Assembly (NCBI GenBank): GCA_013822765.1
Contig: PNKY01000001.1
Span: forward strand, 806,001 to 870,000
Origin: Rhodospirillum sp.
Lineage (GTDB): Bacteria; Pseudomonadota; Alphaproteobacteria; Dongiales; Dongiaceae
Reading direction: 5' to 3'
Length of the DNA: 64,000 nucleotides
The notes beneath the pieces are model-generated. The model ran no database searches and was not told the DNA's origin. It saw only the letters and a list, made by a program, of their open reading frames with translations. Shown here piece by piece: positions 34,014 through 42,945 of this stretch (position 1 is its first letter; every line of letters begins with the position of its first letter). The translations under genes and the position numbers were made by a program.

Positions 34014-35477
34014 TCAGACCCACGGGCAGTTGGAGTTACCGCCGCCGTAGGTCCAGCCGTCGGTGTAGCGCTTGATGCTGAAAGGCTTCAGTTCGTCCGG
34101 CAGCGCGCCGCCGGTGAGATGGCGCGCGGAGAGCTCGCCGACGCCGATCATCTTGAAGCCGTGGTTGGAGTCCGCGATCATCCAGGCGTTCGGCGCGACC
34201 CAGTCGAATACCGGCACGTTGTCCGGCGTGAAGGCGCCGATGCCGCCGTTGCGCCGCTCCTTGAACAGCTTGCGCGAGCCCTTGAAGCGGCCGAACAGGT
34301 AGCTGAGCGTGGCGCAGTAGTAGTCCGCGAACCAGTCGTCGGCCTGGTACTTGTCGTTGAGGTGGCCGTACGGCTCGACATCGGCCTTGCCGCCGATCTT
34401 GACCGGGATGGTGCCGCCCTGGATGCCGGGCGCGCCGACGCGCTCCGCGGCATAGCGCGCATACATATAGAAGTGCTTGTCCGGGAACTCGCGGCCGTCT
34501 TCGGCGACCACCGGCGTGTTCATCAGCTCGACATGCAGCACCGGAGAGTCGCGGTCCTGCGCGGTGCGGAAGTCGACGCCCTCCGGCATGTAGACTTCGC
34601 CTTCCAGCAGGCGCCAATAGGTCCACATGTCGTGGTCCTTGGCGATGCGGCCGTCCTTGTATTTGAGGTCGAGCTTGGCGCCCTTGCCGAGCCACTCCCA
34701 ATGCTTCGGAGTCCAGGCTCCGGCGCCGATCACCACCACGTCGCACTTCACGTCGCCCTGGTCGGTCTTGACCGCGGTGACGCGACCGTTCTGCATCTCG
34801 TAGCCGATGACTTCCGGGCCATAGCAGCGGCGCACGCCGTACTGCATGCATTTCTGGTCGAGGCCCCAGACCGCCATGTGGGTGCCGGCATAGCCCGACG
34901 GCTTCTCATGCAGCACCAGGTCGGCCTTCTCGGTGTTGAAGTCGGGCCAGATGCTCTTCAGGAAGTTGCGCGCGTCCTTGCCGACATAGAGGTCGGAGGG
35001 ATAGCCCTGGTCGTTCTGCGACTTGTGGAGCGCGATGTAGTCGCTCTCCTGGTTGGCCTCACCGACCGAAACGTAGCCGACCTGCTGGAAGCCGAAATTC
35101 ACGGGATCGGACTTCCACACCTTCACGCTCTCGCGCAGGATCGCGTGCAGCGGCTTGGTCATGTAGAGGTTGCGCACGCAGCCACACGCCAGACCGGTCG
35201 CTCCGGCACCCGGGCCGGCCTTGTCGATCAGCACCACGTCGGAGCCTTTGCCCTTGCCGCTCTCGGTCAAGTATTTGGCGAGGTGATAGGCGGTCGACAT
35301 GCCGTGCATGCCGGCGCCGACCACCACGAACTTGGCGCCGTCCGGCAGCTTGGCGACGTCATGTAGCGGCACGACCGCCGGATTGACCGGCTTGCCGTTC
35401 TTGCTTTGCGGCATCGGCCGCTCGCCGAACGGGTAGAACTGGTTCTGGGTGGTCGGATTTGGGGCCTCACGGACCAT
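34014..35477 (-). CDS. FAD-dependent oxidoreductase (DAO family)
   Basis: The 487-residue flavoprotein shows the dinucleotide motif VVVGAGMHGMSTAYHLAKYL (near residues 52-71) and a second motif VVVIGAGAWTPKHW. The C-terminal FAD region is IADSNHGFKMIGVGELSARH, as in glycine, sarcosine and dimethylglycine oxidases. It probably oxidises a secondary or tertiary amine. An extended N-terminus of about 45 residues precedes the first strand but has no obvious signal peptide. It is alone on its strand, and its substrate is unknown. Confidence 0.84.
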   Translation of the reverse strand: MVREAPNPTTQNQFYPFGERPMPQSKNGKPVNPAVVPLHDVAKLPDGAKFVVVGAGMHGMSTAYHLAKYLTESGKGKGSDVVLIDKAGPGAGATGLACGCVRNLYMTKPLHAILRESVKVWKSDPVNFGFQQVGYVSVGEANQESDYIALHKSQNDQGYPSDLYVGKDARNFLKSIWPDFNTEKADLVLHEKPSGYAGTHMAVWGLDQKCMQYGVRRCYGPEVIGYEMQNGRVTAVKTDQGDVKCDVVVIGAGAWTPKHWEWLGKGAKLDLKYKDGRIAKDHDMWTYWRLLEGEVYMPEGVDFRTAQDRDSPVLHVELMNTPVVAEDGREFPDKHFYMYARYAAERVGAPGIQGGTIPVKIGGKADVEPYGHLNDKYQADDWFADYYCATLSYLFGRFKGSRKLFKERRNGGIGAFTPDNVPVFDWVAPNAWMIADSNHGFKMIGVGELSARHLTGGALPDELKPFSIKRYTDGWTYGGGNSNCPWV

Positions 35478-35782
35478 CTGGTTCCTCCGAAGGGTGCAAT
35501 CGAACGCGAAACTCGGGCGTTGTTTTACCTGGATTTGGGCCGGGCCGGAACGCCCTCGACGGCTTCTTTCAGCGCTGTTTCGACGCCTTTATGGACTAAA
35601 CGGCATGAGAATAATGCAATTGATCCAATGCGTTGGTCCTTTGGAGCCGAAAGGCGGCCGGCTTCGGCGCTTGTCAGGGGGGCAATACCGACCTAAATAG
35701 CGCCCTTAATTTTGCACCGCGCCGCCGGGGGATTTGGCCGGCGCGACAACCGGGCATCAAAGAGCAGGTTCAGGCCAACATC
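35478..35782. other. Intergenic leader upstream of kup
   Basis: This 305-base gap between the divergent oxidoreductase and kup genes holds no supported gene. An AT-rich part (about 35590-35625, TGGACTAAACGGCATGAGAATAATG) could contain a promoter, and a GC-rich segment from 35640 could fold weakly. The frame upstream of the kup GTG is open but lacks a better start. No riboswitch is recognised. Confidence 0.45.
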
Positions 35783-37657
35783 GTGGACACAACCACGCCC
35801 AAACAGAAGAGCGCTGCTGCCCTCGCGCTCAGCGCCATCGGCGTCGTCTTTGGCGATATCGGCACGTCGCCGCTGTACGCGATGAAGGAATCGTTCCACG
35901 GCGCGCATCCGCTGGTGCCGGACGAGCCGCACGTGCTCGGCGTCCTGTCGCTCATCTTCTGGGCGATCATGCTCACCGTCACGATCAAATACGTCGCCAT
36001 CATCATGCGCGCCGACAACAAGGGCGAAGGCGGCAGCCTCGCCATGCTGGCGCTGGCGACGCGCCTGACCCACGGCTCGAACCTGACGCCGATCATCGTG
36101 GTGATCGGGATCTTCGCCGCCGCCCTGTTCTATGGCGACAGCATGATCACGCCCGCCATCTCGGTGCTGAGCGCGGTCGAAGGCCTCCAGGTCGTGGTGC
36201 CCGCGCTCGACGACTACGTGGTGCCGCTGACGCTGGTCATCCTGATCCTGCTGTTCGTGTTCCAGAAGAAGGGCAGCGCGCGCGTCGGCACCTTCTTCGG
36301 CCCCATCATGCTGTTGTGGTTCCTCACGCTTGCGGCGCTGGGTGTCATGCACATCCTCGAGCATCCGCGGGTGCTGCTCGCGCTCAATCCGTACTACGCG
36401 GTCAATTTCTTTCTGCTCGATGGTTGGGTCGCGTTCCTGGCGCTGGGTTCGGTGGTGCTGGCGGTCACGGGATCCGAGGCGCTCTACGCCGACATGGGGC
36501 ATTTCGGCCGCATCCCGATCCGCGCCGCCTGGTTCGTGCTGGTCCTGCCGGCGCTGGTGATCAACTATTTCGGCCAGGGCGCGCTCATCATCCTGCATCC
36601 GGACGCGGTCGATAATCCGCTGTTCCGCATGGCGCCGGACTGGGCCGGGTTGCCAATGCTGGGGCTGGCGACGGCCGCGACCGTCATCGCATCGCAAGCG
36701 GTCATCACCGGGGCGTTCTCGGTGACCCGGCAGGCGATCCAGCTCGGCTACCTGCCGCGCATGCAGATCATCCACACCTCGGCGTCCGAGATGGGGCAGA
36801 TCTACCTGCCGTTCGTCAATTGGATGCTGGCCTTCTTCGTCGCCTGCCTGGTGCTCGGATTCAAGTCGTCGACCCACCTGGCGGCGGCCTATGGCATCGC
36901 CGTCACCGGCACCATGATCATCGATGCGCTGCTGCTGGCGGTGGTGGCGGCGCTGCTGTGGAAGTGGAAGCCGATCGTGGTCGTGCTGGTGGTCGGCCTC
37001 TTCCTGTTTGTCGATCTCAGCTTCTTCACCGCCAACCTGACGAAGATCGCCCATGGCGGCTGGTTCCCGCTGGCGGTCGGCCTCGTCATCTTTCTCGTTC
37101 TCACCACCTGGAAGCGCGGCCGCGCTCTGCTGTGGGAGCGGGTCAGCAAGGATGCGCTGGAACTCGAGACCTTCCTCAACGCGGTCTCCGATCGCGTGCC
37201 ACGCGTTCCAGGCACCGCGATCTTCATGACAGGCACCGCGACCGGCACACCCGGATCGCTGCTGCACAATCTCAAGCACAACAAGGTGCTGCACGAGCAG
37301 GTCGTGGTGTTGACCGTCCGTTTCGAGGAGATCCCCTATGTGTCGGAGGATCAGCGGTTCGAGGTCACGACCCTGCCCAAGAATTTCTACCGGGTGCTGC
37401 TGCGCTACGGCTACATGGAGGAGCCGAACATTCCCGACGCACTGCGCAAGGCGGAGCGCAAGGGCCTGCATTGCGATCCAATGCAGAGCTCGTATTTCCT
37501 CAGCCGCGAGACCGTGATTCCCAGCAGCAAGCCGGGCATGGCGATGTGGCGCGAGCACATCTTCGCCTGGATGTCGCGCAGCGCCACCAGCGCCATGGAC
37601 TTCTTCAACATCCCACCCAATCGCGTGGTGGAGTTGGGCACGCAGATCGAGATCTAG
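35783..37657 (+). CDS. kup: Low-affinity potassium transporter Kup
   Basis: The 624-residue protein has about twelve membrane helices in the first 450 residues and a cytoplasmic tail. Kup-specific motifs are GVVFGDIGTSPLYAMKESF, ADNKGEGGSLAMLALATR and GSEALYADMGHFGRIPIR. It takes up potassium with protons and supports growth at low pH or potassium. The GTG at 35783 gives the standard family length and the usual polar leader VDTTTPKQKSAAALALSAIG. The gene ends overlapping the convergent glycosyltransferase gene by 4 bases. Confidence 0.95.
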   Translation: MDTTTPKQKSAAALALSAIGVVFGDIGTSPLYAMKESFHGAHPLVPDEPHVLGVLSLIFWAIMLTVTIKYVAIIMRADNKGEGGSLAMLALATRLTHGSNLTPIIVVIGIFAAALFYGDSMITPAISVLSAVEGLQVVVPALDDYVVPLTLVILILLFVFQKKGSARVGTFFGPIMLLWFLTLAALGVMHILEHPRVLLALNPYYAVNFFLLDGWVAFLALGSVVLAVTGSEALYADMGHFGRIPIRAAWFVLVLPALVINYFGQGALIILHPDAVDNPLFRMAPDWAGLPMLGLATAATVIASQAVITGAFSVTRQAIQLGYLPRMQIIHTSASEMGQIYLPFVNWMLAFFVACLVLGFKSSTHLAAAYGIAVTGTMIIDALLLAVVAALLWKWKPIVVVLVVGLFLFVDLSFFTANLTKIAHGGWFPLAVGLVIFLVLTTWKRGRALLWERVSKDALELETFLNAVSDRVPRVPGTAIFMTGTATGTPGSLLHNLKHNKVLHEQVVVLTVRFEEIPYVSEDQRFEVTTLPKNFYRVLLRYGYMEEPNIPDALRKAERKGLHCDPMQSSYFLSRETVIPSSKPGMAMWREHIFAWMSRSATSAMDFFNIPPNRVVELGTQIEI

Positions 37658-38805
37658 CGGCCGAGCGCACGCGCCAGCCGCCGCAGCGGGCGGGTCAGGC
37701 GCCAGGACCATGTGCGCTTCATACCGGCGATCTTGTGCCGCAGCTTTCGGACCTGGTGCCTGCGCCCGCTAAGCTGTTGTTGTAGCTGAGCCCGCTCCTG
37801 GCTTGCGCTTGCTTGCGCGGCGATCAGCGTGGCGATAGCGGCGTTCGTTTCGGCTGTCTGTGCTGTCAGCTTGGCCTGCAGCTCCGCGTTCTGCGTGGCA
37901 GCCGACGCGGCATCGGCATCCTTCTCCGCTGCCTGCGCCGTCAGCTTGGCCTGCAATTCCTCGTTTCGCGCCCGCAGCTCCCTGTTCTGCGTGTGCAGGG
38001 GGGTCACTTGCCGGTGCAAGTCGGCATAGCCGACCTGCAAGGCATAGGCCCTGCGGTTCATATTGCCGAGCGCCATTTGGACGATCATGTCTCGGCCCGC
38101 GGGATCGGCGACGCGACTCGCCCATTGCTTCACTTCCGCCGCGCGCTGCTCAATCGGCCAGTCGCGCCGATGAGTTGCTGCGCATTTCACCGCGGTCACG
38201 GCGACGCGGGTGCCGAAGCGCAAGCCGTCCTGAGCGAAGAACTTGCGAATCATATGAAGATCGCTGGGAAAGCCCGGCGGTGCTGGCGACCATCCGACCG
38301 GAAGCGACCGATAGGCGCTCAGTCGATAGCCCCAGACCGTGGGTCCCATGAAATTGAAATTCTCGTGCATCATCCGATTCCGGATAGCGGGGTCGCTCGC
38401 ATCGCCGGATATCAGGATCACGCGGTCGTCGGGCATTACCTCGAAGTGTGAGAGATTGCCGAAATCGACGTCCCGCAGCAGCTGGGCGATCTCGTCCAGG
38501 TGATTGGGGAACCACAGGTCGTCGTCGCCGATCTGGCAGACATAGGGACCGCGCGCCTGCTGTAGCGCCTGGTCGCGATAGACATCGCCGATGCCTGCAC
38601 CCTTGGGGTGGGCGAAGACGCGGATGCGCGCGTCCCTGGCGGCGAACTCTTGTGCGCATGAAACCGTCTCCGGCGGCGCGCCGTCGCAGATCACGAACAG
38701 CTCGAAATCCCGCCGCTCCTGCGCCAGCACCGAATTGATGGCGAACGGCAGCATCGCCGGTGGACGGTGCACCGGCAGCAGAATGGTGAAGGTCGGATCG
38801 CTCAT
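37654..38805 (-). CDS. Glycosyltransferase family 2 with C-terminal coiled coil
   Basis: The first ~230 of 383 residues form a GT-A catalytic domain: FTILLPVHRPPAMLPFAINS, FELFVICDGAP and the metal-binding QIGDDDLW. From about residue 255 the chain becomes a long coiled coil with two near-identical units, ELQAKLTAQAAEKDA and ELQAKLTAQTAETNA, and ends in the basic stretch RLTRPLRRLARALGR. The tail may attach the enzyme to the membrane or mediate oligomerisation. It probably adds a sugar to a surface glycan. An RmlC-like gene lies 42 bases upstream on the same strand. Confidence 0.87.
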   Translation of the reverse strand: MSDPTFTILLPVHRPPAMLPFAINSVLAQERRDFELFVICDGAPPETVSCAQEFAARDARIRVFAHPKGAGIGDVYRDQALQQARGPYVCQIGDDDLWFPNHLDEIAQLLRDVDFGNLSHFEVMPDDRVILISGDASDPAIRNRMMHENFNFMGPTVWGYRLSAYRSLPVGWSPAPPGFPSDLHMIRKFFAQDGLRFGTRVAVTAVKCAATHRRDWPIEQRAAEVKQWASRVADPAGRDMIVQMALGNMNRRAYALQVGYADLHRQVTPLHTQNRELRARNEELQAKLTAQAAEKDADAASAATQNAELQAKLTAQTAETNAAIATLIAAQASASQERAQLQQQLSGRRHQVRKLRHKIAGMKRTWSWRLTRPLRRLARALGR

Positions 38806-38847
38806 CGACTGGTCGCCCCCAACGCGTCCCCTGGCTGGCGTGTGTTG

Positions 38848-39402
38848 TCAGACTGAGGCTGAAGGCATCGCGAGATCGGCCAAAAGACCCGCCTTGAGTT
38901 CAGCGCAGCTGCCGGCGTCGCGATCCTTGGCTGACAAGATTGGCGACGTGCAAGGCCATTCCAGTCCGAGCTCAGGATCATCCCAACGGCAGCCACGGTG
39001 GTCGGCGGGATCGTAGTACGCCGATGTTCCGACCATCAGTGTCGAGTGGGTTGGCGAATAAAGCCCATGTGCCACGCCCATTGGAACCGCCAAGAGCTGG
39101 AGTCGCTCACCGCTCATGCGAAGCATGGCAGTCCGCACCGACGATGACCCGGGCCGCAAATCGTGCAGGCCGACCACCAGCTCACCCGCCACCAAACAGT
39201 AGTAGTCCCACTGGCGCGCATGGGCGTGGACGCCTCTTAGTGCATTGGCTTCCGTGCGCGTCACGACCCACTGAACCGGGGATGCCGACTCAAACCATTC
39301 GCTGCGAAAGACCTCAGTGAGGTTGCCGCGGCGATCAGCGTGCGCTGTCAACGGTATCAGCTTGGCCCCCGCTGGGAGGGCTATTGGATGGTCAGGCGTC
39401 AT
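38848..39402 (-). CDS. dTDP-4-dehydrorhamnose 3,5-epimerase-like cupin
   Basis: The 184-residue protein resembles RmlC and related sugar epimerases: HADRRGNLTEVFRSEWFES, then the active-site histidine in LRGVHAHARQWDYYCLVAGE and a C-terminal YYDPADHRGCRWDDPELGLEW. It lacks the exact RmlC spacing, so it may act on another nucleotide-linked keto-sugar or be an acyl or isomerase relative (WxcM/FdtA type). It precedes the family 2 glycosyltransferase on the same strand, which supports a role in glycan assembly. Confidence 0.78.
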   Translation of the reverse strand: MTPDHPIALPAGAKLIPLTAHADRRGNLTEVFRSEWFESASPVQWVVTRTEANALRGVHAHARQWDYYCLVAGELVVGLHDLRPGSSSVRTAMLRMSGERLQLLAVPMGVAHGLYSPTHSTLMVGTSAYYDPADHRGCRWDDPELGLEWPCTSPILSAKDRDAGSCAELKAGLLADLAMPSASV

Positions 39403-40047
39403 TTACTGTGCTCGCCGATCAATCGGCCTAGTAGTCGCCAACGGGCGCGGCGGCATAGATCGCCGAATTCTTCTGTCGAGGCAAGGAATGGGTGATCGCG
39501 CTCTCCGTCCGGCACAAATTGCCCGATGGTGAAACCGGGCGGCTGGAGGAGCTTGCCCACATCATCGGTAATTCGGCCGCGATTTCAATCGCCTAGCTCC
39601 GACCGCGCGGCTGGCACGGGATTCGTATCGCCTGCACCAGGGGGTTCAGCAAAAGACGGGCCGTCTTGGAACTATTCGGCAGGCAAACTGTTGCACCCGA
39701 GACCGTCGCTTCGCTGCGGGGCGGAGGGCGGTCGACGCCGGTTTGGTGGGAGGCGTTCGATGGCGAGGGCTTTTGGCGAGGTCGGATTCTGCGAAATCCG
39801 CGACCTCGGTGGTGTCGGGTTGGTGGCGTGAGCCAGATGTCGGTCAGGACCACGCCTTGGGCGCTGAGTCTTGTGCCGCTGGACGTTGCGCGCCGCAGTC
39901 TCGTGTCGCACTCTTTCGCCTTCTTCACCGGATTGTGTGAGAAAGACCGTGCCGGAGCAGCTTCGCTTGCGCTCTTAGCTGGGTGGCGCAAATGATTGTA
40001 GTGCAAAAGGACTGGAATGATTGTGCATGTGCACTATGATCGCTGAC
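39403..40047. other. 645-base region without a supported gene
   Basis: Several short frames cross this region on both strands, but none has a recognisable domain, a good ribosome site and a normal codon pattern together. A fragment near 39490-39590 reads RHKLPDGETGRLEELAHIIG before a stop and may be the remnant of a lost gene. An imperfect hairpin with GAGGTCG and CGACCTC lies near 39778-39810. Just before the lipoprotein gene there is an inverted repeat GTGCATGTGCAC (40023-40034). Confidence 0.5.
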
Positions 40048-40668
40048 ATGACGAGGGGACGGACCATTTTCACGCGCGCCGCGCTCGGCGCGACGTTGCT
40101 TTCGGTCGCACTGCTGGCCAGCGGCTGCACCAAGCCGGTCGAGCGCGATGACGCGCGCATGGCGACCACGCCGGAGCAGCAGCGTAGCGCGCCCACTCAG
40201 CCCGCCGTCCGGCCGCAGGAAGCCAGCGTCGTCGAGGAAAAGCAGAAGACGCCCACCGTCGCGGCCAAGCAGCCGGCCGAACCGGAACCGCCGGTTGAGC
40301 AGCCAGCCCCGCCCGCGCCGGTGTACACGGCTTCCGAGTTGATGGGCAAAAGCGAGGACGAAGTAACCGCTTTGATGGGCGCGCCGGCCCGCGTGGAACA
40401 GCGCGCCGCTTCCACCGTCTGGGTCTACCAGGGTGGCGATTGCGGCCTTGATGTCTTCTTCTTCCTGGACATGGCCACGTCAGATGAGCGTGTCTTGACG
40501 GTGGCACCGAACGGCCAACCCGCGACGACGGCAACACCCACGGCCGCCTCGTCCGAGAGTCAATCGGCGTCAGCAGGCCAGCCAGCCGCGAGCGCTGCCG
40601 CCGATGCGGCTGCGACCTCGGAAGGCACCGCCGTCGACGCCTGTTACGGAAAACTACGCCGGAGCTGA
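40048..40668 (+). CDS. Envelope lipoprotein with SmpA-like segment
   Basis: The 206-residue product has a lipoprotein signal (TLLSVALLASGC, with the lipidated cysteine near residue 28), then a Pro/Glu/Ala-rich linker. The folded segment SELMGKSEDEVTALMGAPARVEQRAASTVWVYQ resembles the SmpA/BamE-type fold, and an Ala/Ser-rich tail ends in ACYGKLRRS. It probably sits in the outer or inner membrane facing the periplasm. The gene ends one base before a response regulator start, so it may report envelope state to that two-component system (inference). The ATG at 40048 was chosen over earlier in-frame starts because it gives a normal signal length. Confidence 0.75.
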   Translation: MTRGRTIFTRAALGATLLSVALLASGCTKPVERDDARMATTPEQQRSAPTQPAVRPQEASVVEEKQKTPTVAAKQPAEPEPPVEQPAPPAPVYTASELMGKSEDEVTALMGAPARVEQRAASTVWVYQGGDCGLDVFFFLDMATSDERVLTVAPNGQPATTATPTAASSESQSASAGQPAASAAADAAATSEGTAVDACYGKLRRS

Positions 40669-40669
40669 A

Positions 40670-41401
40670 ATGTCGGGCGAGCCGATGCTGGTTGTCGTCG
40701 AAGACGATGACGTATTCGCAAAAGTCCTCATCAACAATCTGGCCGGAGCAGGTTTCTCGGCCACCCATTTCGAACGCCCGGAGACCGCGATCTCCGGCGT
40801 CCCCGCGTTGGCGCGCTCCGACCTGCTGATCCTCGACTGGCGCCTGCCGGGCATGACCGGGGTCGATCTGCTCGACCGGTTGCGCAAGCTGGGCTGCAAG
40901 GCGCCGGCGCTGCTGCTCACCTCTCATGACGACGTGTTCTACGAAGAGGCGGCGCTGGAGGCGGGCGCGGTCGATTTCATCTCCAAGACCCGCAGCTTCT
41001 CGGTCCTGCGCAAGCGCATCGAGCTGGTGCTGGCGGGCAACCGCCGCGACGGCGGCGTGCCTGCGGCGACGCTGAAGCGCGGGCCGCTGCTGATCGAGCC
41101 CGCGATCCATCAGGCCAAGTGGAACGAGAGCCCGGTCTCGCTGACCCTCGGCGAGTTCCGCGTGACGGAGCGCCTGGCGCGCGCCCATGGCGATGTCAGC
41201 TACCGCCAGCTCTATGACGTGCTGAAGGGCGAGAGCTTCATCGCCGGCTCCGGCTCGGAAGGCTATCGCGCCAACGTGCGCACCCTGGTCAAGCGCATCC
41301 GGCAAAAATTCTGCGATGTCGACGACCAGTTCGCCGCCATTATCTCGGTTCCCGGCTTCGGTTACCGGTGGCGCGAAGGGGCGCCAGATGGCCAAGCCTG
41401 A
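40670..41401 (+). CDS. Response regulator with winged-helix output
   Basis: The 243-residue protein has a receiver domain (MLVVVEDDDVFAKVL, phospho-aspartate in DLLILDWRLPGMTG near residue 55, and lysine in DFISKTRSFS). Its C-terminal DNA-binding domain is OmpR-like (LTLGEFRVTERLARAHGDVSYRQL and, at the end, IISVPGFGYRWREG). The recognition region is unusual for OmpR proteins, with an arginine-rich VKRIRQKF. GGAG lies 6 bases before the ATG. The kinase gene overlaps it by 14 bases. Confidence 0.88.
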   Translation: MSGEPMLVVVEDDDVFAKVLINNLAGAGFSATHFERPETAISGVPALARSDLLILDWRLPGMTGVDLLDRLRKLGCKAPALLLTSHDDVFYEEAALEAGAVDFISKTRSFSVLRKRIELVLAGNRRDGGVPAATLKRGPLLIEPAIHQAKWNESPVSLTLGEFRVTERLARAHGDVSYRQLYDVLKGESFIAGSGSEGYRANVRTLVKRIRQKFCDVDDQFAAIISVPGFGYRWREGAPDGQA

Positions 41402-42878
41402 GCGAATTCGGTCTTCAGTAACCGTCAAGCTGATGGTGGTGTCGGCGGTCTTTTTGATCGTCCCGGCGCTGCTGTACGGCCGGTTCGAACAGGCCGACGC
41501 CGAGCGCAAGCAGCTGATGGTCACCAACCTCCAGATCCAGGGCCGGCTCGCCGCCCAGGCCTTGCAGGAAAAGCTGATCGCGGCCGGGCCCCGCGCGCCG
41601 GTGGAGGCGCAGGACCTGTTGGATTCGGTCAGCCGCGGCGAGCTGTGGCTGAAGCTGCTGCTGCGGCCGGCCGACGATGCCTCCAGCTATTTCTACATCG
41701 CCAGCGCGCCGCACGTGACCGCCGAGCAATTGTCGGCCGAGCGCGAGGCGCTGATCGCCTCCGGCCAGCTCTTGAAGGCGACTGAAAGCTGCGCCGGCAA
41801 CCGCCCGCTCGCCGCGCAGTTCGAAGGCGCCACCGGGGTGACGGAACTGTTGACCTCCCTCACGCCCTTCCACACCGAGCAGGGTTGCTGGCTGGTGGTG
41901 ACGTCGTATCCCGAGGATCCGGTGATCGCCTCGCTGACCAAGCCGTTCTCGAGCGCGCCCGAGCTGCGCTGGGCGGCGCTGTTCTACGTCATCATGGCGG
42001 TGCTGTCGGTGTGGGCGGGCCTGTCGATCTGGCAGGCGCTGCGCCGCTTCGGCAGCCTGGCGCGCGGCATGAGCGAATCAAGCATCGATCCGCAGACGCG
42101 CTTCGTCGACCTGACGCCGGTGCAGGAGCTGCAGCCGATCGCCGCCGCGATGGACCGGCTGGTAGACACCATGCGCCGGGCCGCCAGCGCGATCCGCGAG
42201 GCGGCGGAAGAAAACGCGCATGCGCTGAAGGGGCCGGTCGCCTCGATCCGCCAGGCGACGGAATCGCTTCGTACGGGGCGGCCGGACGACGTGAGGGATG
42301 CGGCCGTCGCAATCGACCGCTCGCTGCAGAAGCTCGACGGCCTCATCAGCACGGCGCGCCGCATCGACCACGACATCGCCACCAGCATCTCCGAGGGCCG
42401 CTCGATCGTCGATCTCTCCTCGCTCGCCAGCAACGCGGCGCGCGCCGCCAACGAGCAGCAGATGGACCAGGACAGCCCGAAGATCGATTGCAAGGTGGCG
42501 CCCGATCTCGAAGTGGTCGGCAGCGAGGAGACGATCGAAACGGTGCTGGAGAATCTGCTCGACAACGCGGTCGGGTTCTCGCCCCGCAACAGCACGGTGA
42601 AGGTGACGCTGAAGCGCGCCGGCGACCGGGCGCGCTTGTCGGTCGAAGACCAGGGACCCGGCGTCCCGCCTGACCTTCTGCCGCATATTTTCGAGCGGCA
42701 CTTCTCGACTCGGAACGGCCATGAGCCGCAGGCCGACGGCCAGCCGCATTTCGGTCTCGGTCTCGCGATCGTGCGGCGCAACGTGGCGATGCTGGGCGGC
42801 GTCGTCTCCGCCGACAACGGACCGGATGGCGGATTCCGCGTCGTCGTTGACTTGCCGCTGGCGTATCCGGCGCGCTGA
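41388..42878 (+). CDS. Sensor histidine kinase
   Basis: The 496-residue kinase has a membrane helix at about residues 14-35, a periplasmic sensor of about 150 residues, a second helix near 200-220 and then the dimerisation box AEENAHALKGPVASIRQAT. Its phospho-histidine motif reads HALKGP instead of the common HELKTP. The N, G1 and G2 boxes are LLDNAVGFS, VEDQGPGVP and GLGLAIVRRNVAML. It starts inside the regulator gene. The periplasmic domain has a cysteine pair (near 141 and 169) that could form a disulfide. Confidence 0.9.
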   Translation: MAKPERIRSSVTVKLMVVSAVFLIVPALLYGRFEQADAERKQLMVTNLQIQGRLAAQALQEKLIAAGPRAPVEAQDLLDSVSRGELWLKLLLRPADDASSYFYIASAPHVTAEQLSAEREALIASGQLLKATESCAGNRPLAAQFEGATGVTELLTSLTPFHTEQGCWLVVTSYPEDPVIASLTKPFSSAPELRWAALFYVIMAVLSVWAGLSIWQALRRFGSLARGMSESSIDPQTRFVDLTPVQELQPIAAAMDRLVDTMRRAASAIREAAEENAHALKGPVASIRQATESLRTGRPDDVRDAAVAIDRSLQKLDGLISTARRIDHDIATSISEGRSIVDLSSLASNAARAANEQQMDQDSPKIDCKVAPDLEVVGSEETIETVLENLLDNAVGFSPRNSTVKVTLKRAGDRARLSVEDQGPGVPPDLLPHIFERHFSTRNGHEPQADGQPHFGLGLAIVRRNVAMLGGVVSADNGPDGGFRVVVDLPLAYPAR

Positions 42879-42945
42879 GTTAACGCGCTGTTATGCCGAT
42901 TAACGTGTTGGAAAGATTTGGCAGATTCTGTGACCTAAGGTCACA
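42879..42945 (+). promoter_or_regulatory. Direct repeats and palindrome upstream of a candidate RNA
   Basis: TTAACGCGCTG (42880-42890) and TTAACGTGTTG (42900-42910) are direct repeats spaced by 20 bases, about two helical turns. A further 19 bases on is the 17-base palindrome TGTGACCT-A-AGGTCACA (42929-42945). The layout resembles tandem activator sites plus a dimer operator. It sits between the kinase gene and the structured region ending at 43182. Confidence 0.55.

Noticed and set aside
35478..35782. A riboswitch in the kup leader
   Set aside because: The region is long enough, but I could not recognise a conserved core such as that of the ydaO-type element, and that class is not expected in this group.
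39593..40006. A 137-residue minus-strand frame and several plus-strand frames in the gap before the lipoprotein gene
   Set aside because: No domain, no good ribosome site, and stops in relation to neighbouring genes suggest chance frames. A tRNA-like stretch (GGGATTCGTATCGCC near 39612) lacks a matching acceptor arm.
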